Assembly: GCA_963801065.1 (NCBI GenBank)
Contig: CAWDDG010000004.1
Coordinates: 372,001-436,000, forward strand
Reading direction: 5' to 3'
DNA from: CAWDDG01 sp963801065
Lineage (GTDB): Bacteria; Actinomycetota; Actinomycetes; Jiangellales; Jiangellaceae
DNA length: 64,000 nt
Under the pieces are notes generated by a model. The model saw only the letters and a program-made list of their open reading frames with translations. It was not told where the DNA came from and did not search any database. Below, piece by piece: positions 43,163 to 50,735 of the stretch. Position numbers and translations under genes: made by a program. Each line of letters opens with the position of its first letter. The first letter of the stretch is position 1.

Positions 43163-43414
43163 ATGAGCCCCGCGATCACGCGTGAGAACGTGCTTGCGGT
43201 ACTGACGCTGGGCTTCGGCGTGGCGTCCGCGCTGTGCGCGTTCGTGCCTTCCTGGCACGTGCCCGGGTCGTGGGCCGGTCTGACCGGCATGGTGCTCGGA
43301 GCCGCGGCCCAGATGGTGTCGACCTCGACCGCGCAGCGTTGGGTTGTCGTGCCTGGCTGGGTGCTGGCCTTCGGCGGGCTCTTCGTCGGCGTCGCGAACG
43401 GCGGGTTCCAGTAG
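43163..43414 (+). CDS. small membrane protein, unknown function
   Basis: Protein of 83 residues with two to three hydrophobic segments (NVLAVLTLGFGVASALCAFV, WAGLTGMVLGAAAQMVSTST, WVVVPGWVLAFGGLFVGVA). No family known to me, though small membrane genes upstream of rpsF are frequent in actinobacteria. ATG at 43163 chosen; the frame extends upstream through the rpsF promoter region without similarity. Divergent from rpsF. Confidence 0.72.
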   Translation: MSPAITRENVLAVLTLGFGVASALCAFVPSWHVPGSWAGLTGMVLGAAAQMVSTSTAQRWVVVPGWVLAFGGLFVGVANGGFQ

Positions 43415-43500
43415 GTGGGTCGACCCCAGGCCTGGCCACACGACCGCCTGGTCAGCGACGCCTTGCCGGGCTGTCCGTGGCCGTCGGTAGTGTCGGCGTC

Positions 43501-44289
43501 ATGGCGACAACCAAGATCGGGGCTCACCTCGATCAAGTCGACCCGCTGGCCGAGGCGGCCGTGCGTGGCGCCGACATCGCGCAGTTCTTCCTCGGCGATC
43601 CGCAGGCGTGGAATGCACCTGCCGTCGCCTATGAAGGTGGTGCGGCCGTTCTGCGACGGGCCGCCGAGGCGGCAGGCATCGACCTGTACATCCACGCGCC
43701 GTACCGCCTCAACGTCGCCACGACCAACAACCGGATCCGCATCCCCAGCCGCAAGCTGCTGCAAGAGCACGTCGACGCAGCAGCCGAGGTCGGTGCCAAG
43801 GCGCTGATCGTGCACGGTGGGCACGTCCTGCAGTCCGACGACCCCGAGGTCGGGTTCGACAACTGGCGCAAATGCGCGGAGCGGCTGGAGCAGAAGCTGC
43901 CCGTGCTGATCGAGAACACGGCCGGCGGCGACAATGCCATGGCCCGCCGGCTGGATCGCATCGCCCGGCTGTGGGACGCCGTCGGAGATTCCGGGATCGG
44001 GTTCTGCCTCGACACCTGCCATGCACACGCTGGCGGCATCGAGCTCGCCGACGTGGTCGCCGACATCCTTGCCATCACAGGCCGGATCGACCTGGTCCAC
44101 GCCAACGACAGCCGCGACCCGTTCGACTCCGGCGGTGACCGACACACGAACCTCGGCGCCGGCACGATCGGTGCCGACGCGATCGTCGCGATCGCCCGGG
44201 CCGCGGGCACGCCGGTCGTCGTCGAGACGCCTGGTGGGGCCGACGGCCAGGGCGCCGACATCGCGCTACTGCGCAAGGAGCTCGGCTGA
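43501..44289 (+). CDS. nfo: deoxyribonuclease IV (AP endonuclease, Nfo type)
   Basis: Zinc-dependent TIM-barrel AP endonuclease of base excision repair, 262 residues. Metal ligands lie in YIHAPYRLNVAT, LIVHGGHVLQ, VLIENTAGG, FCLDTCHAHAGG and LVHANDSRDPFDSGGDRHTN. These match the His/Asp/Glu set of endonuclease IV; length is close to the usual 250-285. A complex hairpin element follows 25 bp downstream. Confidence 0.92.
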   Translation: MATTKIGAHLDQVDPLAEAAVRGADIAQFFLGDPQAWNAPAVAYEGGAAVLRRAAEAAGIDLYIHAPYRLNVATTNNRIRIPSRKLLQEHVDAAAEVGAKALIVHGGHVLQSDDPEVGFDNWRKCAERLEQKLPVLIENTAGGDNAMARRLDRIARLWDAVGDSGIGFCLDTCHAHAGGIELADVVADILAITGRIDLVHANDSRDPFDSGGDRHTNLGAGTIGADAIVAIARAAGTPVVVETPGGADGQGADIALLRKELG

Positions 44290-44313
44290 GTCGGCTCGTC
44301 AACCCCCTGTGCG

Positions 44314-44381
44314 ACCTCGATAGCCGGATGCACGCCAACGGGCTGTCGGAACCACGTTGGCGCCCATCTCGCTATCGAGGT
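44314..44381. repeat. 68-bp nested hairpin element
   Basis: Outer perfect 11-bp arms ACCTCGATAGC (44314-44324) and GCTATCGAGGT (44371-44381) enclose perfect inner 8-bp arms CGCCAACG (44333-44340) and CGTTGGCG (44355-44362) around a 14-base loop. Located between convergent nfo and marR genes. It may be a transcription terminator, a small structured RNA or a copy of an interspersed palindromic element; no T-run follows. Confidence 0.7.
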
Positions 44382-44466
44382 GCCGGCCTCTGCGAACCGC
44401 CGCCGCATCCGCTCCGAGCGCCAACCGCCGGGGGTGGGCCGCGCACACGAGGCCGCCGGCGAGGTC

Positions 44467-44970
44467 CTAGGTGCTCACGCGTCGAACGTCGGCGAGGTCA
44501 GTGGTGGACCCGGCAACCGCTTCCGGGCGCACGGCGTCGCGGACGACCCGGAGCGCATCGGTCAACGCGCCGAGCTGCTCCGGACTGAGCAGTCCGGTGA
44601 ACCAGCGGTCGACGTCCTCGAGATGCCCGGTGATCACCCGAGCGATGCGCTCGATTCCGGAGTCGGTCATCCGTGCCCACGTGCCGCGCCGGTCTGTGTC
44701 GCAGCTTTCCCGCGTGACCAGACCGTCGCGTTCGAGGCGGTCGACGACGCGGGTGATACCGCTGGTCGACAGGCTGGTCTGTGCGGAGAGATCGCTCATA
44801 CGCAGCTGCCGACCAGGCGTCCGGGAAAGCCGTAACAGTACCTCGAACTCGGTCTCGGACATCCCGTGGTCGTGGATGTGGGGCGCGAGCTTGGCGATCA
44901 GGCCTTGATGCGCCTCCACGAAGAGCCCGACGGCCGTCAGGCGAGGGTCGTCGATCTGCTCGGAGGGCAT
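44467..44970 (-). CDS. MarR-family transcriptional regulator
   Basis: Regulator of 167 residues with the MarR winged helix: GMSETEFEVLLRLSRTPGRQ, LRMSDLSAQTSLSTSGITRV then VDRLERDGLVTRESCDTDRR (the recognition helix and D-R wing). Divergent from a YceI gene across 98 bp that contains the promoter candidate and short symmetric sequences such as GCAAATGTTGC, so it likely controls itself and yceI. Confidence 0.94.
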   Translation of the reverse strand: MPSEQIDDPRLTAVGLFVEAHQGLIAKLAPHIHDHGMSETEFEVLLRLSRTPGRQLRMSDLSAQTSLSTSGITRVVDRLERDGLVTRESCDTDRRGTWARMTDSGIERIARVITGHLEDVDRWFTGLLSPEQLGALTDALRVVRDAVRPEAVAGSTTDLADVRRVST

Positions 44971-44980
44971 GTCCCGATTC

Positions 44981-45018
44981 TAGCAAATGTTGCGGTGAGG
45001 AATATTGACTTGTAGATT
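44981..45018 (+). promoter_or_regulatory. yceI promoter and possible MarR site
   Basis: TTGCGG (44990-44995), 17-bp spacer, TAGATT (45013-45018) forms a plausible sigma-70 promoter for yceI. GCAAATGTTGC (44983-44993), with 4-bp symmetric arms, overlaps its -35 and is the best candidate MarR site. This AT-rich island contrasts with the GC-rich surroundings. Confidence 0.5.
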
Positions 45019-45068
45019 ATTGCTCAGGCAGCGTCAGTCCATCGACCCTGAGAGGACGAGCCACAGTC

Positions 45069-45651
45069 ATGACCGACACAACCACCCTCGCCAACACCCG
45101 TGAGTGGGAAGGCATCACGATTCCCACACCAGGAACCTTCACGCTCGACCCGGCGCACACCAGCGTCGGCTTCGTCGCCAAGCACATGATGGTCACGAAG
45201 GTTCGGGGCCACTTCCCCGAGGTCGAGGGCACGATCGCGCTGGCCGACGACCTGACCCAGTCGACGATCGACGTCACGCTTCAAGACGGCATCGGTCAAC
45301 ACCGGAGCGTCCGACCGCGACAAGCACCTTCGGTCCGGGGACTTCTTCGACGTCGAGACCTACCCGGAGATCACCTTCCGATCCACCTCAATCCGCCACC
45401 TCGGTGGGGCGGAGTTCGTGGTCACGGGTGACCTGACCATCCGGGGCACCACCAAGCCAGTCGAGTTGGCCGTTACCTTCGAGGGAGTCGGCGTCAATCC
45501 CTGGGGCGCCCAGGTCGCCGGCGTCAGCGCCCGCACCGAGGTCGACCGCGAGCAGTGGGGCCTGACCTGGAACGCCGCCCTCGAGACCGGTGGCGTGCTG
45601 GTCGGCCGCAAGGTCATTCTCGAGATCGAGGCCGAGGCCAAGCGCGCCTGA
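45069..45651 (+). CDS. YceI-family protein (one-base frameshift)
   Basis: Lipocalin-like isoprenoid-binding protein. The first frame gives TFTLDPAHTSVGFVAKHMMV then TKVRGHFPEVEGTIALADDL and IDVTL; after one apparent extra base near 45286 (CTTCAAG for CTCAAG) the family continues TASVNTGASDRDKHLRSGDF then FDVETYPEITFRST, TTKPVELAVTFEGVGVNPWG and a normal C-terminus. Corrected length about 193 residues. No signal peptide, as in many actinobacterial cytoplasmic YceI proteins. Divergent from its likely regulator, the MarR gene. Confidence 0.9.
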
Positions 45652-45753
45652 GCGCCTTGCTCTCGTTGCGGGGAGCGTGGTGACGGCCGCGCTCCCCGTT
45701 GTCCCCTCTGCGCGCTCCGGCGACGCCGACGCCGGCCGGTACCCTCGTGCACC

Positions 45754-46881
45754 GTGACGCTCCAGGTGCGTGAGATCTCGCGCGAAGCCCATCTCGCCGC
45801 CATCACAGCCCGACCTTCGGTGAGCTTCCTCCAGACCCCGGCCTGGGGCGACGTCAAGCGCGAATGGCGCGCCGAGTCGTTGGGCTGGTTCGACGGCGAC
45901 GGGCTGGTCGGCGTCGGCCTCGTGCTCTACCGGCGGGCGCCGCGGGTGCCGCGCTATCTTGCGTACCTCCCCGAGGGCCCGGCCATCGACTGGGCCGGTG
46001 CCGCCGCGACCGACGGCCTCGGTCGCTGGCTCGAACCGCTCGTCTCGCACGTCAAGGCAAAGGGGGCGTTCGGGCTTCGCATGGGCCCGCCCGTCGTCAC
46101 CCGCCGGTGGAGGGCGGCGACGGTCAAGGCCGCGCTCGCGGACGACAGCGTCCACCGCCTCAGCGACGTCGAGCCCGACGCCATCTCGCCCACCGGGACC
46201 GCCGTCACCACGCAGCTCGCCGCCTTGGGGTGGCGTCCGCCTCCCGACGGCGGCGGCTTCTCCGCCGGCCAGCCGCAGCACGTCTTCCAGCTGCCACTCA
46301 CCGGCCGTGACGAAGACGACGTGCTCAAGGGCTTCAACCAGCTGTGGCGGCGCAACGTCAAGAAGGCCGAGAAGGAAGGCGTCAGCGTCGAGCAGGGCAC
46401 CGCGGACGATCTGTCGGCCTTCCACGAGCTCTACGTGGAGACCGCGCGCCGGGACGGCTTCACGCCGAGACCGCTCGCGTACTTCGGCGGCATGTGGAAG
46501 GCGATGACCGCCGAAGACCCGCAGCGCCTGCGCCTCTATCTGGCCCGACACGCCGGCGACCTGGTCGCCGCGACCACGATGGTCCGGGTCGGCGTGCACG
46601 CGTGGTACTCGTACGGCGCGTCGTCGACGGAGAAGCGAGACGTACGTGGTTCGAACGCAGTCCAGTGGCAGATGATCCGCGACGCCCTGGCCGAGGATTG
46701 CGACGTGTACGACCTGCGGGGCATCACCGACACGCTGGACGAGGACGATCCCCAGGTGGGCCTCATCCGTTTCAAGATCGGCACGGGGGGCGAGGCGGTG
46801 GAGTACGCAGGGGAATGGGACCTGCCGATCTCCAAGGTGCTCTACGCTGCCTTCGACCTCTACCTGAAGCGGCGGAGCTGA
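45754..46881 (+). CDS. FemAB-type lipid II aminoacyltransferase
   Basis: Protein of 375 residues, GTG start. It has two GNAT-like domains: PSVSFLQTPAWGDVKREWRA, LAYLPEGPAIDW, and the second-domain GFNQLWRRNVKKAEKEGVSV, YSYGASSTEKRDVRGSNAVQ then WQMIRDALAEDCDVYDLRG, FKIGTGGEAVEYAGEWDLPI. The family adds amino acids from aminoacyl-tRNA to the peptidoglycan stem peptide. The next gene starts 2 bp later and encodes an alanine-racemase-like protein, so both may act in forming the peptide bridge. Confidence 0.93.
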   Translation: MTLQVREISREAHLAAITARPSVSFLQTPAWGDVKREWRAESLGWFDGDGLVGVGLVLYRRAPRVPRYLAYLPEGPAIDWAGAAATDGLGRWLEPLVSHVKAKGAFGLRMGPPVVTRRWRAATVKAALADDSVHRLSDVEPDAISPTGTAVTTQLAALGWRPPPDGGGFSAGQPQHVFQLPLTGRDEDDVLKGFNQLWRRNVKKAEKEGVSVEQGTADDLSAFHELYVETARRDGFTPRPLAYFGGMWKAMTAEDPQRLRLYLARHAGDLVAATTMVRVGVHAWYSYGASSTEKRDVRGSNAVQWQMIRDALAEDCDVYDLRGITDTLDEDDPQVGLIRFKIGTGGEAVEYAGEWDLPISKVLYAAFDLYLKRRS

Positions 46882-46883
46882 CG

Positions 46884-47918
46884 GTGCCGCTGACGCTGCA
46901 TGTCGACGCCGCACGCTGGCGCGAGCACCTCCGTTCCTATGTCGCTGCGCACAGTGGCGTGGTGCCGGTGACCAAGGGCAACGGATACGGGTTCGGTACC
47001 GCCGTGCTCGCCGCGGAGGCGGCCGCGCTCGGTGTACATACGCTCGCAGTCGGCACCTACGAGGAGATCTCCGACGTCAGCCTCCCGTTTCCCGGCGACG
47101 TGCTCGTCCTGTCGCCGTGGCGGCCCTGGCACGACCTCGGGCCGACCGACGACGGCAAGGTCATCCACACCGTCTCCCGGCTGACAGACCTGCGCGACCT
47201 CGCCGAGAGCGACCGTCGGCCGCGCGTCGTCGTCGAAGTGCTCACGAGCATGCGCCGGCACGGAATCGCGACCACCGAGATCGGGCGGGCCGTTTCGATG
47301 CTGGACCATGTCCGGTTCGAGGGCTGGGCGCTGCATCTGCCGATCGCAGGCGACGGCGTGGCCCAGGCCCGGGATCTGTCCCGGCTGTTCGTCGCGACAG
47401 CGGGCGCCCCGGGCGACCGTCTTTGGGTCAGTCATCTCGCCGCCGAGGAGGCCGACCGACTGGCGGCCCGGACGTCGACCGAGGTGCGGCTACGTGTCGG
47501 CACGGCGCTGTGGCTGGGAGACCCGTCCGCACTGCGCGTGCGGGCAACCGTGCTGGACGTTCATGCGATCCGGCGCGGGCAACCGTTCGGCTACCGACAG
47601 CGCCATGCTCGGCGTGACGGCATCCTTCTCGTCGTTGCGGGCGGGACGGCCCACGGCGTCGCCCTGGAAGCACCAACGCCGGCCACGTCGATACGCCAGC
47701 GTGCCGTGTCCGTCGCCAAGGGTTCGCTCGAGGCCGCGGGGTGGGCGCTGTCACCGTTCCACGTGGCCGGCAAGCGGCGATGGTTCGCCGAGCCGCCGCA
47801 CATGCAGTGCTCGCTGATCTGGCTGCCCGCCAGCATCGATCCGCCTGCGGTCGGCGACGAGATCGACGTCGACGTCCGCTACACCACAGCCACCTTCGAC
47901 CGCATCGCCTGGTCCTGA
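46884..47918 (+). CDS. alanine racemase-like PLP protein
   Basis: Protein of 344 residues from GTG 46884 with the N-terminal fold of alanine racemases: VVPVTKGNGYGFGTAVLAAE holds the PLP lysine (Lys31). Other blocks are VVVEVLTSMRRHGI, FEGWALHLPIAGDG and LRVGTALWLGD, with the PLP-phosphate region G-A-W. The C-terminal barrel is present but diverged, and a catalytic Tyr typical of Alr is not obvious. In other actinobacteria such genes also pair with femAB. It may racemise a cell-wall amino acid or have another PLP function. Confidence 0.88.
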   Translation: MPLTLHVDAARWREHLRSYVAAHSGVVPVTKGNGYGFGTAVLAAEAAALGVHTLAVGTYEEISDVSLPFPGDVLVLSPWRPWHDLGPTDDGKVIHTVSRLTDLRDLAESDRRPRVVVEVLTSMRRHGIATTEIGRAVSMLDHVRFEGWALHLPIAGDGVAQARDLSRLFVATAGAPGDRLWVSHLAAEEADRLAARTSTEVRLRVGTALWLGDPSALRVRATVLDVHAIRRGQPFGYRQRHARRDGILLVVAGGTAHGVALEAPTPATSIRQRAVSVAKGSLEAAGWALSPFHVAGKRRWFAEPPHMQCSLIWLPASIDPPAVGDEIDVDVRYTTATFDRIAWS

Positions 47919-48030
47919 CCCGTTTCCCCAAATGATCACGTTAAGTGGGCCTCTGGGGCCGTTACCAGGTCTCGGACCCTGGTAACGGGGGTACACGCCT
48001 ACTTAACGTGATCATTTGGGAGACGGGTCA
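47916..48030. repeat. 115-bp near-perfect palindromic element between convergent genes
   Basis: Core arms CCCAAATGATCACGTTAAGT (47927-47946) and its exact reverse complement (48001-48020) extend outward, with one mismatch and one indel, to TGACCCGT at 47916 and its complement at 48030, so that each arm's outer end is the stop codon of a convergent gene. Inside lies a second perfect stem, GTTACCAGG (47961-47969) / CCTGGTAAC (47978-47986). Likely a strong bidirectional terminator, with the look of an inserted palindromic repeat. Confidence 0.85.
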
Positions 48031-49242
48031 GCCGGCCCAGCGGCTGGTCAGGTATGCGGCCGCCCAGAGGGCCATGAGCGGAACGCTGAGGCTCAGGTAC
48101 GCCCACAGCACCCAGCGGCGGCGAACCGCGACGACGGCGAGGGCGATCCACAACGGCCACCACAACAGCGTCGCCCGCGGCACTGAGAAGTACCAGAACG
48201 ACGTCCCGAACGCGACGACCTGGAGGCCGATCCAGGTGGCGTCGCCCCACCGCCGCCAGACCAGGAGGGCGACGGTCAGCGCGACGCCGATCGACATGGC
48301 GACGATCTCGGCGCGGAACATCCACGCGAATCCCGGTGTCATCCCGCCACCCGATCCATCGCCGATGCAGAACGATCCGGCCGCCGGGCCGCAGAAGCCT
48401 GCATTCACCGTGTGCGCCAATGCGTCCCACGGCCAGGTGAACTCGCGGTTCCACTCCTCGGCCTGCGCACTCATCCAGGCCAGCCAGTCGCCGGTCGTCG
48501 AGTACAGGTAGGTCATCCATGCGGCGAGCGGTACCGCCGGCGCGAGCAGCCAGGGCACATCGGCCCAGCGTCGCCCGTGTCGCGACGTCAGCCACTCGAC
48601 CACGATCGCCACCACCAGGAACACGCCGCTCACGCGTACGGTGCAGGCTGCCGCCGCAAGCAAGCCTGCGTAGGACCATCGTCCGCGGCGGGCGCACAGC
48701 CAGGCCGGGATCGCCAGACCGAGGAACAGCGACTCCGTGTACGGCGCCGCGAGGAATACGGCGGGCGGCGCGAACACCCAGACCAGCACCGCCAGCCGGC
48801 CCGTGCCCGGACCTCCCTCGATGTCACCGAGCCGGGCCAGAGCGACGGCCGCGACCCCGCCGGCGACGAGCGAGACCAACAGTCCGCCGACGACAGGCGC
48901 GATCCCGATCGCGTCACCGAGCCGCATGAGGGCCGGGAACCCGGGGAAGAACGCCTCGTTCGGGACACCGGTCGGCTCGCCTCCGTACCAGTGGATCGCG
49001 ATGCCCTCGAAGTGCACGAAGTCCCAGCGTCTCCACCGGTCGAGGAGTGGGACGACGCTGCTGTCGGACACGGCCATGAGCCACCCGATCGCACCGGCGA
49101 CCACCCACACCGAAGCGCGGCTGGCCAGCCAGATCAGCAGGGCGTCGCGGTCGGTCGGGCGCACTCGCGCAACCGCCGCACCGATCCGCTCGGCTCGGGT
49201 CCTCGGTGCGCGCTCGGTGGCCGCCTCAGCCGCGTTGATCAT
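48028..49242 (-). CDS. PIG-V/PIG-M-like GT-C mannosyltransferase
   Basis: Polytopic membrane protein of 404 residues, about nine to ten helices. The luminal acceptor loop RRWDFVHFEGIAIHWYGGEP carries the WD-HF-IA-GY-type motif of mannosyltransferases using polyprenyl-phosphate-mannose, and FFPGFPALMRLG follows, as in PIG-V. Other parts: FAPPAVFLAAPYTESLFLGL. Substrate could be a lipoglycan or protein. Coupled to the GT87 gene upstream by an ATGA overlap (start 49242). Confidence 0.85.
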   Translation of the reverse strand: MINAAEAATERAPRTRAERIGAAVARVRPTDRDALLIWLASRASVWVVAGAIGWLMAVSDSSVVPLLDRWRRWDFVHFEGIAIHWYGGEPTGVPNEAFFPGFPALMRLGDAIGIAPVVGGLLVSLVAGGVAAVALARLGDIEGGPGTGRLAVLVWVFAPPAVFLAAPYTESLFLGLAIPAWLCARRGRWSYAGLLAAAACTVRVSGVFLVVAIVVEWLTSRHGRRWADVPWLLAPAVPLAAWMTYLYSTTGDWLAWMSAQAEEWNREFTWPWDALAHTVNAGFCGPAAGSFCIGDGSGGGMTPGFAWMFRAEIVAMSIGVALTVALLVWRRWGDATWIGLQVVAFGTSFWYFSVPRATLLWWPLWIALAVVAVRRRWVLWAYLSLSVPLMALWAAAYLTSRWAG

Positions 49243-50663
49243 GGCGAGACGGGCCTTTCAGACGCGGACCGGACTGCCACATCACCGTGATCAACGGCGG
49301 TGCGGTCGAGGTAGGGGCGGACCGGGTCGTGCTCGGGGTGCAGCACGTCACGGACGACGACGGCGACAAGCCAGCCCAGACCCGCAATGCGAAGGGCCGT
49401 CGCCCCGGCATAGCCGCGGGACCCGATCAGCGGATGCTCGGCGTCGTACAACGATGCGAGGTGCCACCACACGGCGACGAAGTACACCACCTCGGTGAGC
49501 TGCCAGATCAGCAGGTCTCGCCAGCGGGGGCGGGCCAACACCGCGAGCGGGAGCAGCCAGAGCGCGTATTGCGGCGACCACACCTTGTTCACGAGCAGGA
49601 ACGCAGCCACCGCGAGCAATGCGAGCTGTGCGAGCCGCGGCGGTTCGGGGGCAACGAGCGCCAGCCACCCGACCAGCGCCAGGAGGATGAGGGCGACGCC
49701 GACGAGCAGACCGTCGATCCGCTCCAGGAGAAGCGCTGGGTGAAGCAGGTCGAGCGCGTACCACGGCGAGCCGATGTCGGCGCCGCGGTCGCTGTTGAAC
49801 GTGAAGAACTCGCGCCAGCCCTCGGGCGCCCACAGGTAGACCGGCAGGTTGACGGCCACCCAGGTCAGGAACGCCGCACCCACGCTGGTGGCGTAGTCGG
49901 CCATCGCCCGAGCACGATCGGGGGCCCGCAGCGCGACCAGCAGCATCGGCCCGAGCAACAGCGCCGGATACAATTTCGCGGCCGCACCGAGACCCACCAG
50001 GACACCGGCAAGAAACGCGCGCTCCCTGGTCCACGCCAGGATCGCCAGTGCCGCCAGCGCTGCCGCGAGCAGGTCCCAGTTGATCGTCGCAGTGAGCAGC
50101 AACACCGGCGACGCGGCGACGAGCATCGCGTCCCACGGCCGCCGGCGAACCGTTCGTGCGGTCGCTACGACCACCACCAGGGCCGCGATGCCCATCAGCA
50201 ACGCCGTCACGTCGTAGAACCGCACACTCTCGGCCAGGGCTTGCCGATCTCCGGCCGAGCCTGCAGCTCCGTCGGCTGGGACATCGGCCGCCAGCGCCCG
50301 GGCCAGGTACGCCGAGCCCTGCATGACCGCGCCGGTCAGGACGGGATACTCGAGCGCCGTATCCCGGTATGCCACCGCGCCATCCGCGAAGCCGCGTTCG
50401 CGGTAGAGGAACGCCACATCGCTGTAGCAGAGTCCGGTCCACATCGACCGGTCCTCGCGGCTGGCCCAGGAGTCGCCACGGCATGACGCGTCGGCGATCA
50501 CCCCCAACCCGAGCACGACGCACGCGACGGCCAGTGCGACCCGGACCGGTCCCCACCAGCCGTGTCCCGTCGAGGCGTGGCGGCCGATCGGTCCACCCAC
50601 CGCCTCGCTGGCCGAGATGACCAGAGGATCGTCGCGACTTGGCAGCGCGATCGGCGAACTCAC
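49239..50663 (-). CDS. GT87-family membrane glycosyltransferase
   Basis: GT-C protein of 474 residues with ten or more helices. Typical PimE/GT87 elements: SDVAFLYRERGFADGAVAYR then DTALEYPVLTGAVMQG (first loop with Asp/Glu), TINWDLLAAALAALAILAWT, LGAAAKLYPALLLGPMLLV, and VWSPQYALWLLPLAVLARPR. Rv0051 in M. tuberculosis is the positional counterpart beside ponA1. Predicted to transfer a polyprenol-linked mannose or arabinose to an envelope lipid or glycan. Confidence 0.92.
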   Translation of the reverse strand: MSSPIALPSRDDPLVISASEAVGGPIGRHASTGHGWWGPVRVALAVACVVLGLGVIADASCRGDSWASREDRSMWTGLCYSDVAFLYRERGFADGAVAYRDTALEYPVLTGAVMQGSAYLARALAADVPADGAAGSAGDRQALAESVRFYDVTALLMGIAALVVVVATARTVRRRPWDAMLVAASPVLLLTATINWDLLAAALAALAILAWTRERAFLAGVLVGLGAAAKLYPALLLGPMLLVALRAPDRARAMADYATSVGAAFLTWVAVNLPVYLWAPEGWREFFTFNSDRGADIGSPWYALDLLHPALLLERIDGLLVGVALILLALVGWLALVAPEPPRLAQLALLAVAAFLLVNKVWSPQYALWLLPLAVLARPRWRDLLIWQLTEVVYFVAVWWHLASLYDAEHPLIGSRGYAGATALRIAGLGWLVAVVVRDVLHPEHDPVRPYLDRTAVDHGDVAVRSASERPVSP

Positions 50664-50735
50664 CCCAAGAAGCTAGCCTTTGTGGCACGCGGGCGCGGCC
50701 AAGGTGGGACTGAAGAATGCCCTGACTGCGCCAGG

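Noticed and set aside
47916..48030. Palindrome as the terminal inverted repeats of an insertion sequence
   Set aside because: Only 54 bp lie between the core arms, with no transposase; at most a MITE-like or REP-like element, not an IS.
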